Origin: Athripsodes cinereus
Taxonomy: Eukaryota; Arthropoda; Insecta; Trichoptera; Leptoceridae
Assembly: GCA_947579605.1 (NCBI GenBank)
Contig: OX388318.1
Location: 9,982,001-10,046,000, forward strand
Length of the DNA: 64,000 bases
Reading direction: 5' to 3'
Below are positions 55,704 to 64,000 of this stretch, piece by piece; the stretch's first letter is position 1, and each line of letters begins with the position of its first letter. Position numbers and translations under genes: made by a program. The notes below the pieces were generated by a model. That model saw only the letters and a program-made list of their open reading frames with translations, searched no databases and had not been told where the DNA came from.

Positions 55704-55950
55704 AGATAGTTTGGTCATGTGGAACGAATGGAAGAGGAAAGAATGTCAAAGAGGATATACTTGTCTGAAAGGAGGGGTGTGTGGAAGCGCGGGCGTCTGA
55801 GAACTACATGGCTTGAACATGTAGATCAAATTCTCAAGGACGGCTGTGTTTTGAGTAAGAGAAATCGACGTGCGTGCATGAGAAATTGGCGTTCCGTTTT
55901 CTCTGCCTACCCCACTTGGGATACGGCGTGAGGAATTAGATAGATAGATA
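55704..55950 (+). pseudogene. RTE LINE 3' end, 5'-truncated with internal deletion
   Basis: The plus reading follows the intact LINE's C-terminus: KLR(stop)FGHVERMEEERMSK, RGVWKRGRLRTTWLEHVDQI, RRACMRN, then jumps directly to WRSVFSAYPTWDTA. The ~16 codons CMNVEEAKEVCKDRSV are missing. The conserved Trp codon (TGG) is TAG. Ends in the TAGATAGATAGATA tail after the stop. Confidence 0.88.
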
Positions 55951-55954
55951 TACT

Positions 55955-57700
55955 TTTATCGTATGTTCATGTTTATATATTGAAGTTCGTATTTGCATAA
56001 AAACCTTTAAACTTATGAATATAAAAACAAAAGTATTATCTTACGGAAAATATTTGTTTGTTAGGAATATAATTATTTATTTCTATAAGTTGCTATATTT
56101 AAAATCATTTTTGACATTTATTATTCAACTTAAATACGTATAAAAAGAAGTTGCAATGTGCTTTCGAAGTAATATAAATTTTGTATATTCAACTTGATCA
56201 ATATTCTCTGAAATACGCCGGGTGTATACAGTAATAATTAGATAAACAATGAACATTGTTTCTTTGCGCTAGGCCTAAGACAACATTTATCAGCACAAAT
56301 TCAACAATCTGTTTTTTTTTTCTGTTTTTATTCCTTTTTGTCAATCTGTATTTAGATGTTTTGAAATAATAATATATTAGTCTCTTAAAGAAAATTATAA
56401 CAAAGATACTTCTTTTATTTAATTTTTCTTGTGTATTTAGATTCTACTTCGTTTTTTAGTGGCATGCCTTTGAGAGTATTTCTTCTTTTAAATGATGTCA
56501 AATGTGTTGCTTGTATCTATTGTTTTGCTTGATCTCTGTAATTTATTTTATCTCTGATACCAGTAATCTTGATTGCTGTTTTGAGTACTTGTATAAATAT
56601 ACAAAAAGATTTTTTTATTTTCCATATCTGCTGTAATTAAGTAATAACTTTTATTGGCGATAACAAAATAATGAATTAAAAAAGGTTCGGTTTTATTTTG
56701 GAATTTTTATTTAACAAAAGATGGGAAGTCCTAATAGACCTCTGCACTATCTGAGTGGTCTGCTGGTCCTTCAATATGCATGACAAAATACTTGATAATT
56801 ACTATGTGGTCGATAACCTGTTGTGTAGTATACATAATTATCGGTTTCTAATGGAATGACCCGTGGTTCGAATATTGCCGCAAATCCACGTGCAAAACTT
56901 TTGCCATACTAGCCATTATTCATTCCAAAATATCTCTGGTTTTATCTGAAATGTTCGTATTTTTTCATTTATTTTAATATTTATTTTTCGGTTTAAGGAA
57001 TCACTTATTGACAATATCTTTCTAATAAGTATTTATGAAAAGAGACATAGTCGTTCTATGAATGTAGAGAATAAAATATTTGAAAAAATATATAATTTTT
57101 ATTTCACGGAAAGAGGTGCTAAAATCCTTTTGTAAAAGTGATTGCCGAAAGTGACACAAGTTCTGTTGTTTATTTTTTGTATGATATAAAAAATAAACTG
57201 TTTCGCTTTAATATGGTATAGTAGGTTTCAACAAGAAAAGTACAAGGAGAGCATGAAAAACATTTAAATTGTATCAGAGACACAGACAAAGTGACAGGTT
57301 TTCACTCCCCGGAGAACTCCTGCCTGCCATGTGCAAAGCATGTAGTACGTACTACGAGTAAGTACCATTTGTACGTATTCGCACGTGTCAGAGTAGATGC
57401 CTTACCGTTTCACTGTTTTGAACAGTTTCCGTTTATTTAATGGAAAAGTTTAACAGTTGTCGTATAAGCGAAAGTTTCATACTTATACTTCTTCTAGTAT
57501 CTCTACCTTAACTTCATCTACGATGGAACACCTGTAGATACCTAAATAAATTGTATTATACAAGTCAAATTATTAGAAAGTATCTTAATATATAAAACCG
57601 TTGAAACAAATAGATGTCCATTGCATGATGTGAACAAACGATATAAATATACTGTGGTTATATAAATATATTGGTACCAAAAATTTTTCCTTAAAATATG
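55955..57700. other. No gene recognised (55955-57700)
   Basis: AT-rich, with a slightly less AT-rich patch at 57290-57420. No coding or transposon ends recognised. Confidence 0.45.
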
Positions 57701-57705
57701 TTTAT

Positions 57706-57776
57706 TACCTATGTATGCACATACATTCAGTCTACTGGCTGTCCACTTGTGAGATACGACGTGATGGCTTCAATAG
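57706..57776 (+). mobile_element. RTE-derived short element, 3' fragment
   Basis: CTACTGGCTGTCCACTTGTG, AGATACGACGTGATGG corresponds to the 3' block of the 40674-40821 copy. Confidence 0.6.
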
Positions 57777-57970
57777 ACATAAAAAATCTATAATACATGT
57801 TGTGTGATAATGTAAGTAATTTAAACGAAAAAATATGTTAGAGGTTCCACTGGTAATGGCATGCTTTTAATCAATTATTTCATTATTTCTTTTTTACTGG
57901 ATTCATGATTAAAAAAAAAGTTTTTCAAATGATGTATTTTATGTCAATAATTGATATAAATATAAAAATA

Positions 57971-58927
57971 GGGGAAGGTTACCTGAGACGGGACAAGCTA
58001 AATTCTCGATCCTCTTATAGATGGCAGACTATTGTCAACACAGAAATGTAGATACTAGACGCAATGAAGGTAATCCTAAATCAGATCGCAATTTAGCTGA
58101 GGTTTGAGTGCATGCGTTTGTAATTTGTGATTTTTGCATTTATCTTCGCCATCTTGTCTACTTTCACCTCAAAATTACAAGGTAGGCAATGTTTTTATGC
58201 ATTGACGTATAAGTATTACATTCTTATAATATATTATAAAAACTTTTATTTATAAATTATGAAGATGTAGGAACACGATAACAAATTATTATTTTTGTTA
58301 CGGTTACCTAAAACGAGACAAACACGAGTTACTAAAGACGGGACATCTCCCGTCTTAAGTAACCCATATACTGATATTATTTTCCTATGCAAAACAAAAT
58401 AATTAGGAACAAACCAAATTAGTTGAGCAGTTTTTTCAACTAAAGGTACATCTTTATTTCTCTTTTGTTTCATATAGTTGCGACTTTTTCAAAATATTCA
58501 TATGCACGATAAACTAATCGCAATGAGTGGAACACCGAAAACTGAAACTGATAATGATCCTCTCTAAACTATGTTCTAAGACTTTATATGTTTATTCATG
58601 AAATATTATTTTTTCTTATATTTATGTATATAAACGTTTTTATTGATAAATTATAGCAAAAGTAATTAAGGAACCTTTTTGTGCTCATGTTCCTTCTTTG
58701 GTAACACCTTGTCCCGTTTTGGGTAACCGGTTACCTAAAACGGTAAAAAGACAGATTAAAATAAAAAAAAATTTGTGTAAAATTACACGAAGCAAAACAC
58801 GATTATTTTATCTCGGTCGATTGATCACTCCTTAAACTTTGATATTTAACAAAAATATTTAGAAAAAATCAATTCACGACTAAATTACAACTTTCAAAAA
58901 AATTGTCCCGTATTAGGTAACCTTCCC
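57971..58927. mobile_element. DNA transposon with iterated terminal motif
   Basis: Left end GGGGAAGGTTACCTGAGACG, GGACAA; right end, complemented, GGGAAGGTTACCTAATACGG, GACAA. TA at both borders (57969-57970 and 58928-58929), a possible target duplication. The TTACCTNAnACGRGACA motif recurs inside on both strands near 58304, 58330-58365, 58705-58725 and 58731. No transposase ORF; a 75-codon minus ORF (58246-58473) is composed partly of the motif. The LTR element at 58931 entered at its very right border. Confidence 0.72.
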
Positions 58928-58930
58928 TAT

Positions 58931-59120
58931 TGTAGTGTATGCACATTGGTAAACTATCCACAGATTGTACATCTGTGGTGTGTGGGACTGTCAATGTAAA
59001 TTGACAGGTACATTGTCTCTGACACAGAACAGTATAAGAACTGGAGTATTGTGAAATAGCAAGCCAGTTGCTGTTTGGTGTGAGCCAGAGCCAGTGATCT
59101 TCGAGGGAGCAAACAGTACA
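58931..59120 (+). repeat. 5' LTR, 190 bp
   Basis: Starts TGTAGTGTATGCAC and ends AAACAGTACA. Contains inverted motifs CCACAGATTGTACATCTGTGG (an imperfect hairpin, 58970-58990) and TGTCAATGTAAATTGACAGG, and possible start signals near AGTATAAGAACTGG. No clear TATA box. Confidence 0.92.
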
Positions 59121-59122
59121 AG

Positions 59123-59140
59123 TGGCGACGAGGATAAATT
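59123..59140 (+). promoter_or_regulatory. Putative primer binding site
   Basis: TGGCGACGAGGATAAATT begins with the TGG expected to pair with the CCA end of a tRNA, two bases after the LTR. I cannot name the tRNA with certainty. Confidence 0.6.
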
Positions 59141-61260
59141 AATAGTAGGTACGAGAACTCTCCATCGGTTGGAAAAAATATAGAAGAAAGAGGAGTAAGT
59201 GATATTGCATAATGCTTTTACTTCAAAGGCAACCTGTCTTTGAATTGTGCTTCAAAATATTGGACAGAGAGTAAGTTCTTTCTTGTTGTTTTATGTTCAA
59301 ATTCACAAACTTCAATTGAAACAAATTCTTATAACTGTATGTGCAAGATATACCTGCAATGATTTAACTTTCGAGTAAATTGTGTATTATGAATCCTCCG
59401 CGATCCCGAAAGATTGGTATAAGCATGTACTTCATAATTTCTTAAGTGTTTCAAAATCCTTAAATCAGTAAATAGTCCTATTTGTGCAGGAAATTACACG
59501 AGATGCCAATCATTGATATGTTACATATTGCAAAATCATGTCTTCATATATAATGAAATTCATTATCTTTGCACGATGATGTACCTTTAAATTGAGCATT
59601 AAAAAGTTAAATTGCATTGGCAAAGTGATTTATGCGAGATATGTACCTAAATCGTTGATCTTTTAATGTATTGCACAATCGTGTATTCATATATAGAATT
59701 GTATAATATGATCTGATTTAGCCCAAATAGATTATTTTACAGATAGAATACATGTTTGCAGTGTTAAAGATAAAGAGGGTTTATATATAAGATAAAGAGG
59801 GTTGATTACATTATTATGGATCAAGGGGTTTATGTCTATGATTTTACAAAATAATTAATAATACCACTTTATTGGAAAAACATTTGCGAGTGATTAAGAG
59901 CTTGTTGCTTGGAGGCGGTATCTTCCAGCTAACCAATATAATGCATTGCCCAATTAAATGAAATTATATTAAGTATTCTATTTTTCGAAATGTGAAGTGA
60001 AGTATAGGATGCAAGGTGAAGTGAAGTGAAATGATTCACCAGTGGCTTGGGCGAATATCATCTTTCCTCATTTATTTTTATGATAAATTGTCAAAATGTA
60101 CTTACACCGACGGCATTGTATGTGGCAAATATGCTGTGAAGAGAGAATGAGAGAGAGATAGATAACCCTAAAGTATTCCGGGACCATACAAATTGTGTCT
60201 GCATTTAAATATTGGTATAAATAGGAGTCTTAAACTTATGAAATATGCGAGTCTAAGATTGTCCCCTCCCCTGTTTATTTCTATTGGTGGTGACTCGGTT
60301 GGCCACAGTAGCTTACGATAGGGAAGGAGCTTGTTAAAAGAGCTCTGTGCTCCTGAAAAGAGCAATAAAGAGCGTACGGAGAAAAAGTGATATGTTACAA
60401 GGTAATAAATTAGAGATGCAACGAATAGTATAATTGCCGAATACCGAATATTTGACGAATATTCGTTGCATCTCTATAATAAATATAAAGGTAATAAGTA
60501 ACTAATAATACGCTAAAAAAATTATTATGAAAAATAGTGAAATTCATTAATAGAAAAAAATATATACAAGAAGAAGATGAGTAGTCATTGATTGATATAC
60601 AGTGAAAAAAATATATTTATTATCGTGTTATTTTATGAACAAATTTATCGACTGTTAATATTAAATCATTAGTTGATGTACTGGGTTTCACAACTTGCTT
60701 AGTGTAACTTCATGAAGTGAAGAGAGGTTGGAAGTGGTAAACTATAGATATCTCTCTCTACCTCATACTCCAAATACGGAGTGAGGAGATATAATGTTGA
60801 TAAATATTGTGCAATAATCTATGAAAATAAATAAGAAATTTGATCACCGATAAAAGTGCAATCATATTAAAATTACACAGTATTTTTTACAAGCACAGTT
60901 GAAATTCATGAAATATCTTAAAAAATGTTGGTCTTGATGTGTTCAAATTGTGCATAATCTGATAAAATTAATACAGCATAAGCTACATTACACGAGGAAA
61001 CATAATAATGTTATTCTCGTCATTTAATCAATTCAATATTATATATTTTACCTAATACGTGGTATATTATGTAATGGAATATTAGGAGTTTAGGTATATA
61101 TGTACACTCGTATATATAATTATGTACTTCTTATATTTCTATCACAAACACAAACATATGTTTAATGAAAAAAGTGTTATCAAATAGCCATAATTCATTC
61201 AAAGGATGCCTTGCCAGTGAAAATGTAAAAAGTGAAATATATGTTTGCGTATTTGTCCAC
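59141..61260 (+). other. Non-coding interior of the LTR element, unique part
   Basis: No ORF of note on either strand, and no gag zinc knuckle, protease, RT or integrase motif seen. GATAAAGAGGGTT is duplicated at about 59768 and 59790. Confidence 0.6.
60412..60477. mobile_element. Miniature TIR relic
   Basis: AGAGATGCAACGAATA at the left and TATTCGTTGCATCTCT at the right form 16-bp perfect inverted ends, with a further CGAATATT repeat between. About 66 bp, probably a deleted MITE inside the LTR element. Confidence 0.6.
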
Positions 61261-61361
61261 TGAATGAGTAACTCCAGGTGCTCTCAACAATATTGGGAGC
61301 ATTTGAGGAAAATGGGCTATATGTTTGCAAGCTCAATGTATGATTTCAGGTGGTGGTATTT

Positions 61362-62040
61362 GGCGTCAATCACCCTTATAGGTTTCTTCTTTCCTAATCC
61401 TTCCAATTGTAAGGTAGATCAAACTTTCCTGTCTTGCAGCTCAAGAGAGCTTGAATAGACGGGTGGTAGACATCTCGAGCCGCGTGGTGCATGTGGGGCA
61501 TTCCTCCTTGCATCCAGTGCATTAGGCGTCAACCACCCTTGCAGGTAACCTCTTCCCAAATCCTTCCAATTGCAAGGAAAACCCAACTGCCTCAGCTTGC
61601 AGCTCAAAGGAGCTTGAATAGATGGGTGGTAGACATCTCGAGCCGCGTGGTGCATGTGGGGCATTCCTCCTTGCATCCAGTGCATTAGGCGTCAACCACC
61701 CTTGCAGGTAACCTCTTCCCAAATCCTTCCAATTGTAAGGTAGATCAAACTTTCCTGTCCTGCAGCTCATGGGAGCTTGAATAGATGGGTGGTAGACATC
61801 TCGAGCCGCGTGGTGCATGTGGGGCATTCCTCCTTGCATCCAGTGCATTAGGCGTCAACCACCCTTGCAAGTAACCTCGTCCCTAATCCTTCCAATTGTA
61901 AGGTAGATCAAACTTTCCTGTCCTGCAGCTCATGGGAGCTTGAATAGACGGGTGTTGGACATCTCGAGCCGCGTGGTGCATGTGGGGCATTCCTCCTTGC
62001 ATCCAGTGCATTAGGCGTCAACCACCCTTGTAGGTTACCC
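61362..62040. repeat. 163-bp tandem array, ~4.2 copies
   Basis: The mark GGCGTCAACCACCC (first copy GGCGTCAATCACCC) occurs at 61362, 61525, 61688, 61851 and 62014: exactly 163 bp apart each time. Each full unit holds GACATCTCGAGCCGCGTGGT and GGGGCATTCCTCCTTGCATC. Reading frames through it (61419-61685, 61522-61848, minus) are repeat translations, not genes. Confidence 0.95.
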
Positions 62041-62138
62041 CTTTCCCAACTCAAGGACCAGCTGCCCTTTCCTGGAGCCATGGAGACGCTGAGACATCAT
62101 CGGCCTTGTGATCTGAGGGCTGTCAGCATCATCGGAAA

Positions 62139-62510
62139 GGGTATAATTCCAGCTGCTCTCGATATAGGTTGAGGGCAGTGGTGTCCCAGGGTATAATTCC
62201 AGCTGCTCCCGATGAAATTGGGAGCAGTGGTGTCCCAGTTGGTAAAAAGGGTATAATTCCAGCTGCTCTCGATATAGGTTGAGGGCAGTGGTGTCCCAGG
62301 GTATAATTCCAGCTGCTCCCGATGAAATTGGGAGCAGTGGTGTCCCAGTTGGTAAAAAGGGTATAATTCCAGCTGCTCCCGATGAAATTGGGAGCAGTGG
62401 TGTCCCAATTGGTAAAAAGGGTATAATTCCAGCTGCTTCCGATGAAATTGGGAGCAGTGGTGTCCCAGGGTATAATTCCAAAGAAGTGGTGTCCCAACTG
62501 GTAAAAAAAG
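62139..62510. repeat. Hairpin-repeat array (50- and 60-bp units)
   Basis: Seven units start with GGGTATAATTCCA at 62139, 62189, 62249, 62299, 62359, 62419 and 62468. The order is A(50) B(60) A(50) B(60) B(60) C(49), then a truncated unit. B contains CTGCTCCC, 9-bp loop, GGGAGCAG: a perfect 8-bp stem. A has CTGCTCTC...GAGGGCAG, still pairing with one G-T or mismatch. The long ORFs here (78-192 codons on both strands) come only from the repeat. Confidence 0.95.
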
Positions 62511-62950
62511 TTTGAATTGAGAGCAGTGGTAGAGAGCAAAGTGAGCTCATGAGACATGCATATGTACCGACGGCCGGTGTGACGTGGAGGTAACGCTCTT
62601 GCCTGCGAGTCACGAGGTCCCAGGTTCGATTCCCGGCCAGAGCGAAAAATGGTTAACAACCATGTTCTGGGTCTGGGTGTGGTACATGTATATGCATGTT
62701 ATGGATATGTATAAATACAGTGTCCCAACTGGTAAAAAAGTTTGAATTGAGAGAAGTGGTAGAGAACAAAGTGAGCTCATGAGACATGCATATGTACCGA
62801 CGGCCGGTGTGACGTGGAGGTAACGCGCTTGCCTGCGAGTCACGAGGTCCCAGGTTCGATTCCCGGCCAGAGCGAAAAATGGTAAATTGCCATGTTCTGG
62901 GTCTGGGTGTGGTACATGTATATGTATGTTATTATATGTATAAATATATG
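62489..62950 (+). repeat. Tandem duplication (~231 bp) carrying SINE-B
   Basis: Two copies start GTGTCCCAACTGGTAAAA at 62489 and 62720. Each contains the tRNA-like head CGGCCGGTGTGACGTGGAGG, GTAACGC(T/G)CTTGCCTGCG, B box GGTTCGATTCC (62623-62633 and 62853-62863) and tail GGTCTGGGTGTGGTACATGT. The head is related to the SINE-B copy at 39229. The two copies differ at a few bases only. Confidence 0.9.
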
Positions 62951-63455
62951 GCAGTTGATGATGACCGGTCAAATCAATTGGAAAAGGAATATAATGGGTA
63001 TGAAGAAAGTCTAGAATCAATCGGCAACAGAGAGATGAGGTGATGAGGTGTATCTGAGGGAAATATAGCAAGATAAAATAACATGGAAAATGAGAGAGGA
63101 GACCAGAAGTAGATAGGAGTGAACTAAAAAGATAAGTATAACATGTACATAAATAATAACTAATAAACTTGTGCAATAAATATGTGCAAAGGCGATAAAC
63201 TCGCCCATTCCATAAGTTTGTTTGTCTGATTTAAATTCTGCAATGTTTATTTGAAAATGTTTGTTTTTGTGCAGTGAGGTTTTTGTTGTTATAATTATTA
63301 TTACATAAATGAGAGAAGGAAGGAGAGTACACAGTCATACACCGCAGTGTTAGTTACAATATATAATAATACACATAAGTTCATTGTGTCAATTCAGTGT
63401 AAATCATACAAGCATAATATTATTAGCTAATGTGATTGTGTTGATTGACAATTAC
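62951..63455 (+). other. Non-coding interior of the LTR element, 3' part
   Basis: Purine-rich stretch 62990-63125 and AT-rich remainder; no coding motif. The minus ORFs at 62610-63208 are considered spurious. Confidence 0.55.
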
Positions 63456-63457
63456 CT

Positions 63458-63515
63458 ATACTATACTGTGCTATGCCCTCGTGCCTTGTCCCGGACGGGG
63501 TGGGCAGAGAGAACA
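63458..63515 (-). mobile_element. RTE 3'-end scrap
   Basis: CTATACTATACTGTGCTATG, CCCTCGTGCCTTGTCCCGGA, CGGGGTGGGCAGAGAGAAC is the complement of an RTE 3' end like 17767-17822, including the TATAG-type tail. It is cut off after ~58 bp. Confidence 0.8.
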
Positions 63516-63562
63516 AAAATATATTTCATACTGGTTGTAAGCAAAAATTGTAATTATTTTGA

Positions 63563-63573
63563 TAAGGGAGGGA
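63563..63573 (+). promoter_or_regulatory. Polypurine tract
   Basis: AAGGGAGGGA immediately precedes the 3' LTR, the position of the plus-strand primer in LTR retrotransposons. Confidence 0.75.
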
Positions 63574-63763
63574 TGTAGTGTATGCACATTGGTAAACTAT
63601 CCACAGATTGTACATCTGTGGTGTGTGGGACTGTCAATGTAAATTGACAGGTACATTGTCTCTGACACAGAACAGTATAAGAACTGGAGTATTGTGAAAT
63701 AGCAAGCCAGTTGCTGTTTGGTGTGAGCCAGAGCCAGTGATCTTCGAGGGAGCAAACAGTACA
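63574..63763 (+). repeat. 3' LTR, 190 bp
   Basis: Reads the same as 58931-59120 over its full length as far as I can compare by eye. Confidence 0.92.
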
Positions 63764-63768
63764 CCTAT

Positions 63769-64000
63769 CTTGTAATTAAAATGGAATTCCACAACATTTG
63801 TCACACAATATTTCGAAATTCAATAATTAAATTGTTTACTGAGACATTCGTTACCATGAAATGAAAAAAAGGAATGATGCACTGCAAATTTATCCCATGG
63901 AGCATCCGGTAAAGAACTGGTCTCCCACTCTTCTCCATACATTTTTGAGGGTTCTGTCAAAGGCAGGTGTTCGAATAAATTAAGACATTTTACATCTGAA
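63769..64000. other. Foldback B tail and unidentified repeat
   Basis: 63777-63825 (AAAATGGAATTCCACAACAT, then TCACACAATATTTCGAAA) is the right tail of the foldback at 46810-46985. 63953-63978 matches 1459-1484. No gene. Confidence 0.55.

Larger units (their letters stand above)
58931..63763 (+). mobile_element. Non-autonomous LTR retrotransposon (LARD-like), complete
   Basis: Bounded by two 190-bp LTRs that look identical, with 5-bp target duplication CCTAT at 58926-58930 and 63764-63768. A PBS-like site lies two bases after the left LTR and a polypurine tract directly before the right LTR. The 4.45-kb interior has no gag or pol reading frame. It holds a 163-bp tandem array, a hairpin-repeat array, two tandem tRNA-like SINE units, a small TIR relic and an RTE 3' scrap. 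It must use proteins from an autonomous relative elsewhere. Identical LTRs mean a recent insertion. Strand is set by the PBS and PPT positions. Confidence 0.9.

Noticed and set aside
61419..61848. ORFs of 88 and 108 codons (HWMQGGMPHMHHAARDVYHP)
   Set aside because: Translations of the 163-bp tandem repeat; partly overlapping each other in different phases.
61362..62510. CRISPR-like array
   Set aside because: Units are 50-163 bp with no unique spacers of constant size; the genome is eukaryotic.
62563..62640. Possible true tRNA gene
   Set aside because: B box is good but acceptor/D-arm pairing is poor and the unit is a duplicated SINE.
62035..62659. Long minus-strand ORFs (192, 176 and 103 codons) with repeated GTPLLPISSGAAGIIP-like peptide
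   Set aside because: They are open in several frames on both strands because the 50/60-bp repeat units lack stops; no family match and no start context.

Overview
This is an AT-rich, gene-poor stretch of an insect nuclear genome, most likely a moth or butterfly. The reasons are two copies of a widespread lepidopteran terminal repeat beginning 'ctagctgaccc/ctagcggaccg', three tRNA-headed SINE families, an RTE-class LINE with short microsatellite tails, and many small TIR and foldback elements. I found no convincing host protein exon, no true tRNA or rRNA gene, and no bacterial-style feature. Almost everything recognisable is a mobile element or its wreckage.

Layout. 1-9.8 kb: two foldback families, including a palindrome that carries a hammerhead-ribozyme-like core at 2786-2830, two copies of an RTE-derived short element, and a LINE 3' end. 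9.8-14.0 kb: a nest (terminal repeat > hAT with 8-bp target duplication > RNase H scrap of another LINE), followed by a 5'-truncated CR1/L2-type LINE broken by two frameshifts. 14.2-17.6 kb: a second hammerhead-like foldback with a 16-bp target duplication, a further foldback, a hAT element and a TIR element. 17.77-20.91 kb: an apparently full-length RTE LINE with an uninterrupted 1014-codon endonuclease/reverse-transcriptase ORF on the minus strand. 22.4-22.8 kb: an internally deleted copy of that LINE. 23-31 kb: sparse relics. 31.9-40.8 kb: SINEs, four foldback families, two hAT elements and RTE 3' ends. 41-57 kb: LINE ends, a SINE snap-back, a PIF/Harbinger-type element inserted in a SINE, and an RTE fragment between two diverged 215-bp direct repeats. 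57.97-58.93 kb: a TIR element with its terminal motif iterated inside. 58.93-63.76 kb: a non-autonomous LTR retrotransposon with two apparently identical 190-bp LTRs, a 5-bp target duplication (CCTAT), a PBS-like site, a polypurine tract and a 4.45-kb non-coding interior made of a 163-bp tandem array, a hairpin-repeat array and a tandemly duplicated tRNA-like SINE.

How parts relate. The RTE LINE is the likely source of machinery for its short derivatives: the deleted copy at 22.4 kb and the scattered ~150-bp elements keep only sequence from its two ends. The LTR element must depend on proteins encoded elsewhere. Several foldbacks from different sequence families share one architecture: near-palindromic arms, a tail on one side only, and 12-19-bp target duplications. 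That pattern fits target-primed retrotransposition better than cut-and-paste transposition, and Penelope-like elements are the best candidate source because of the hammerhead-like motifs.
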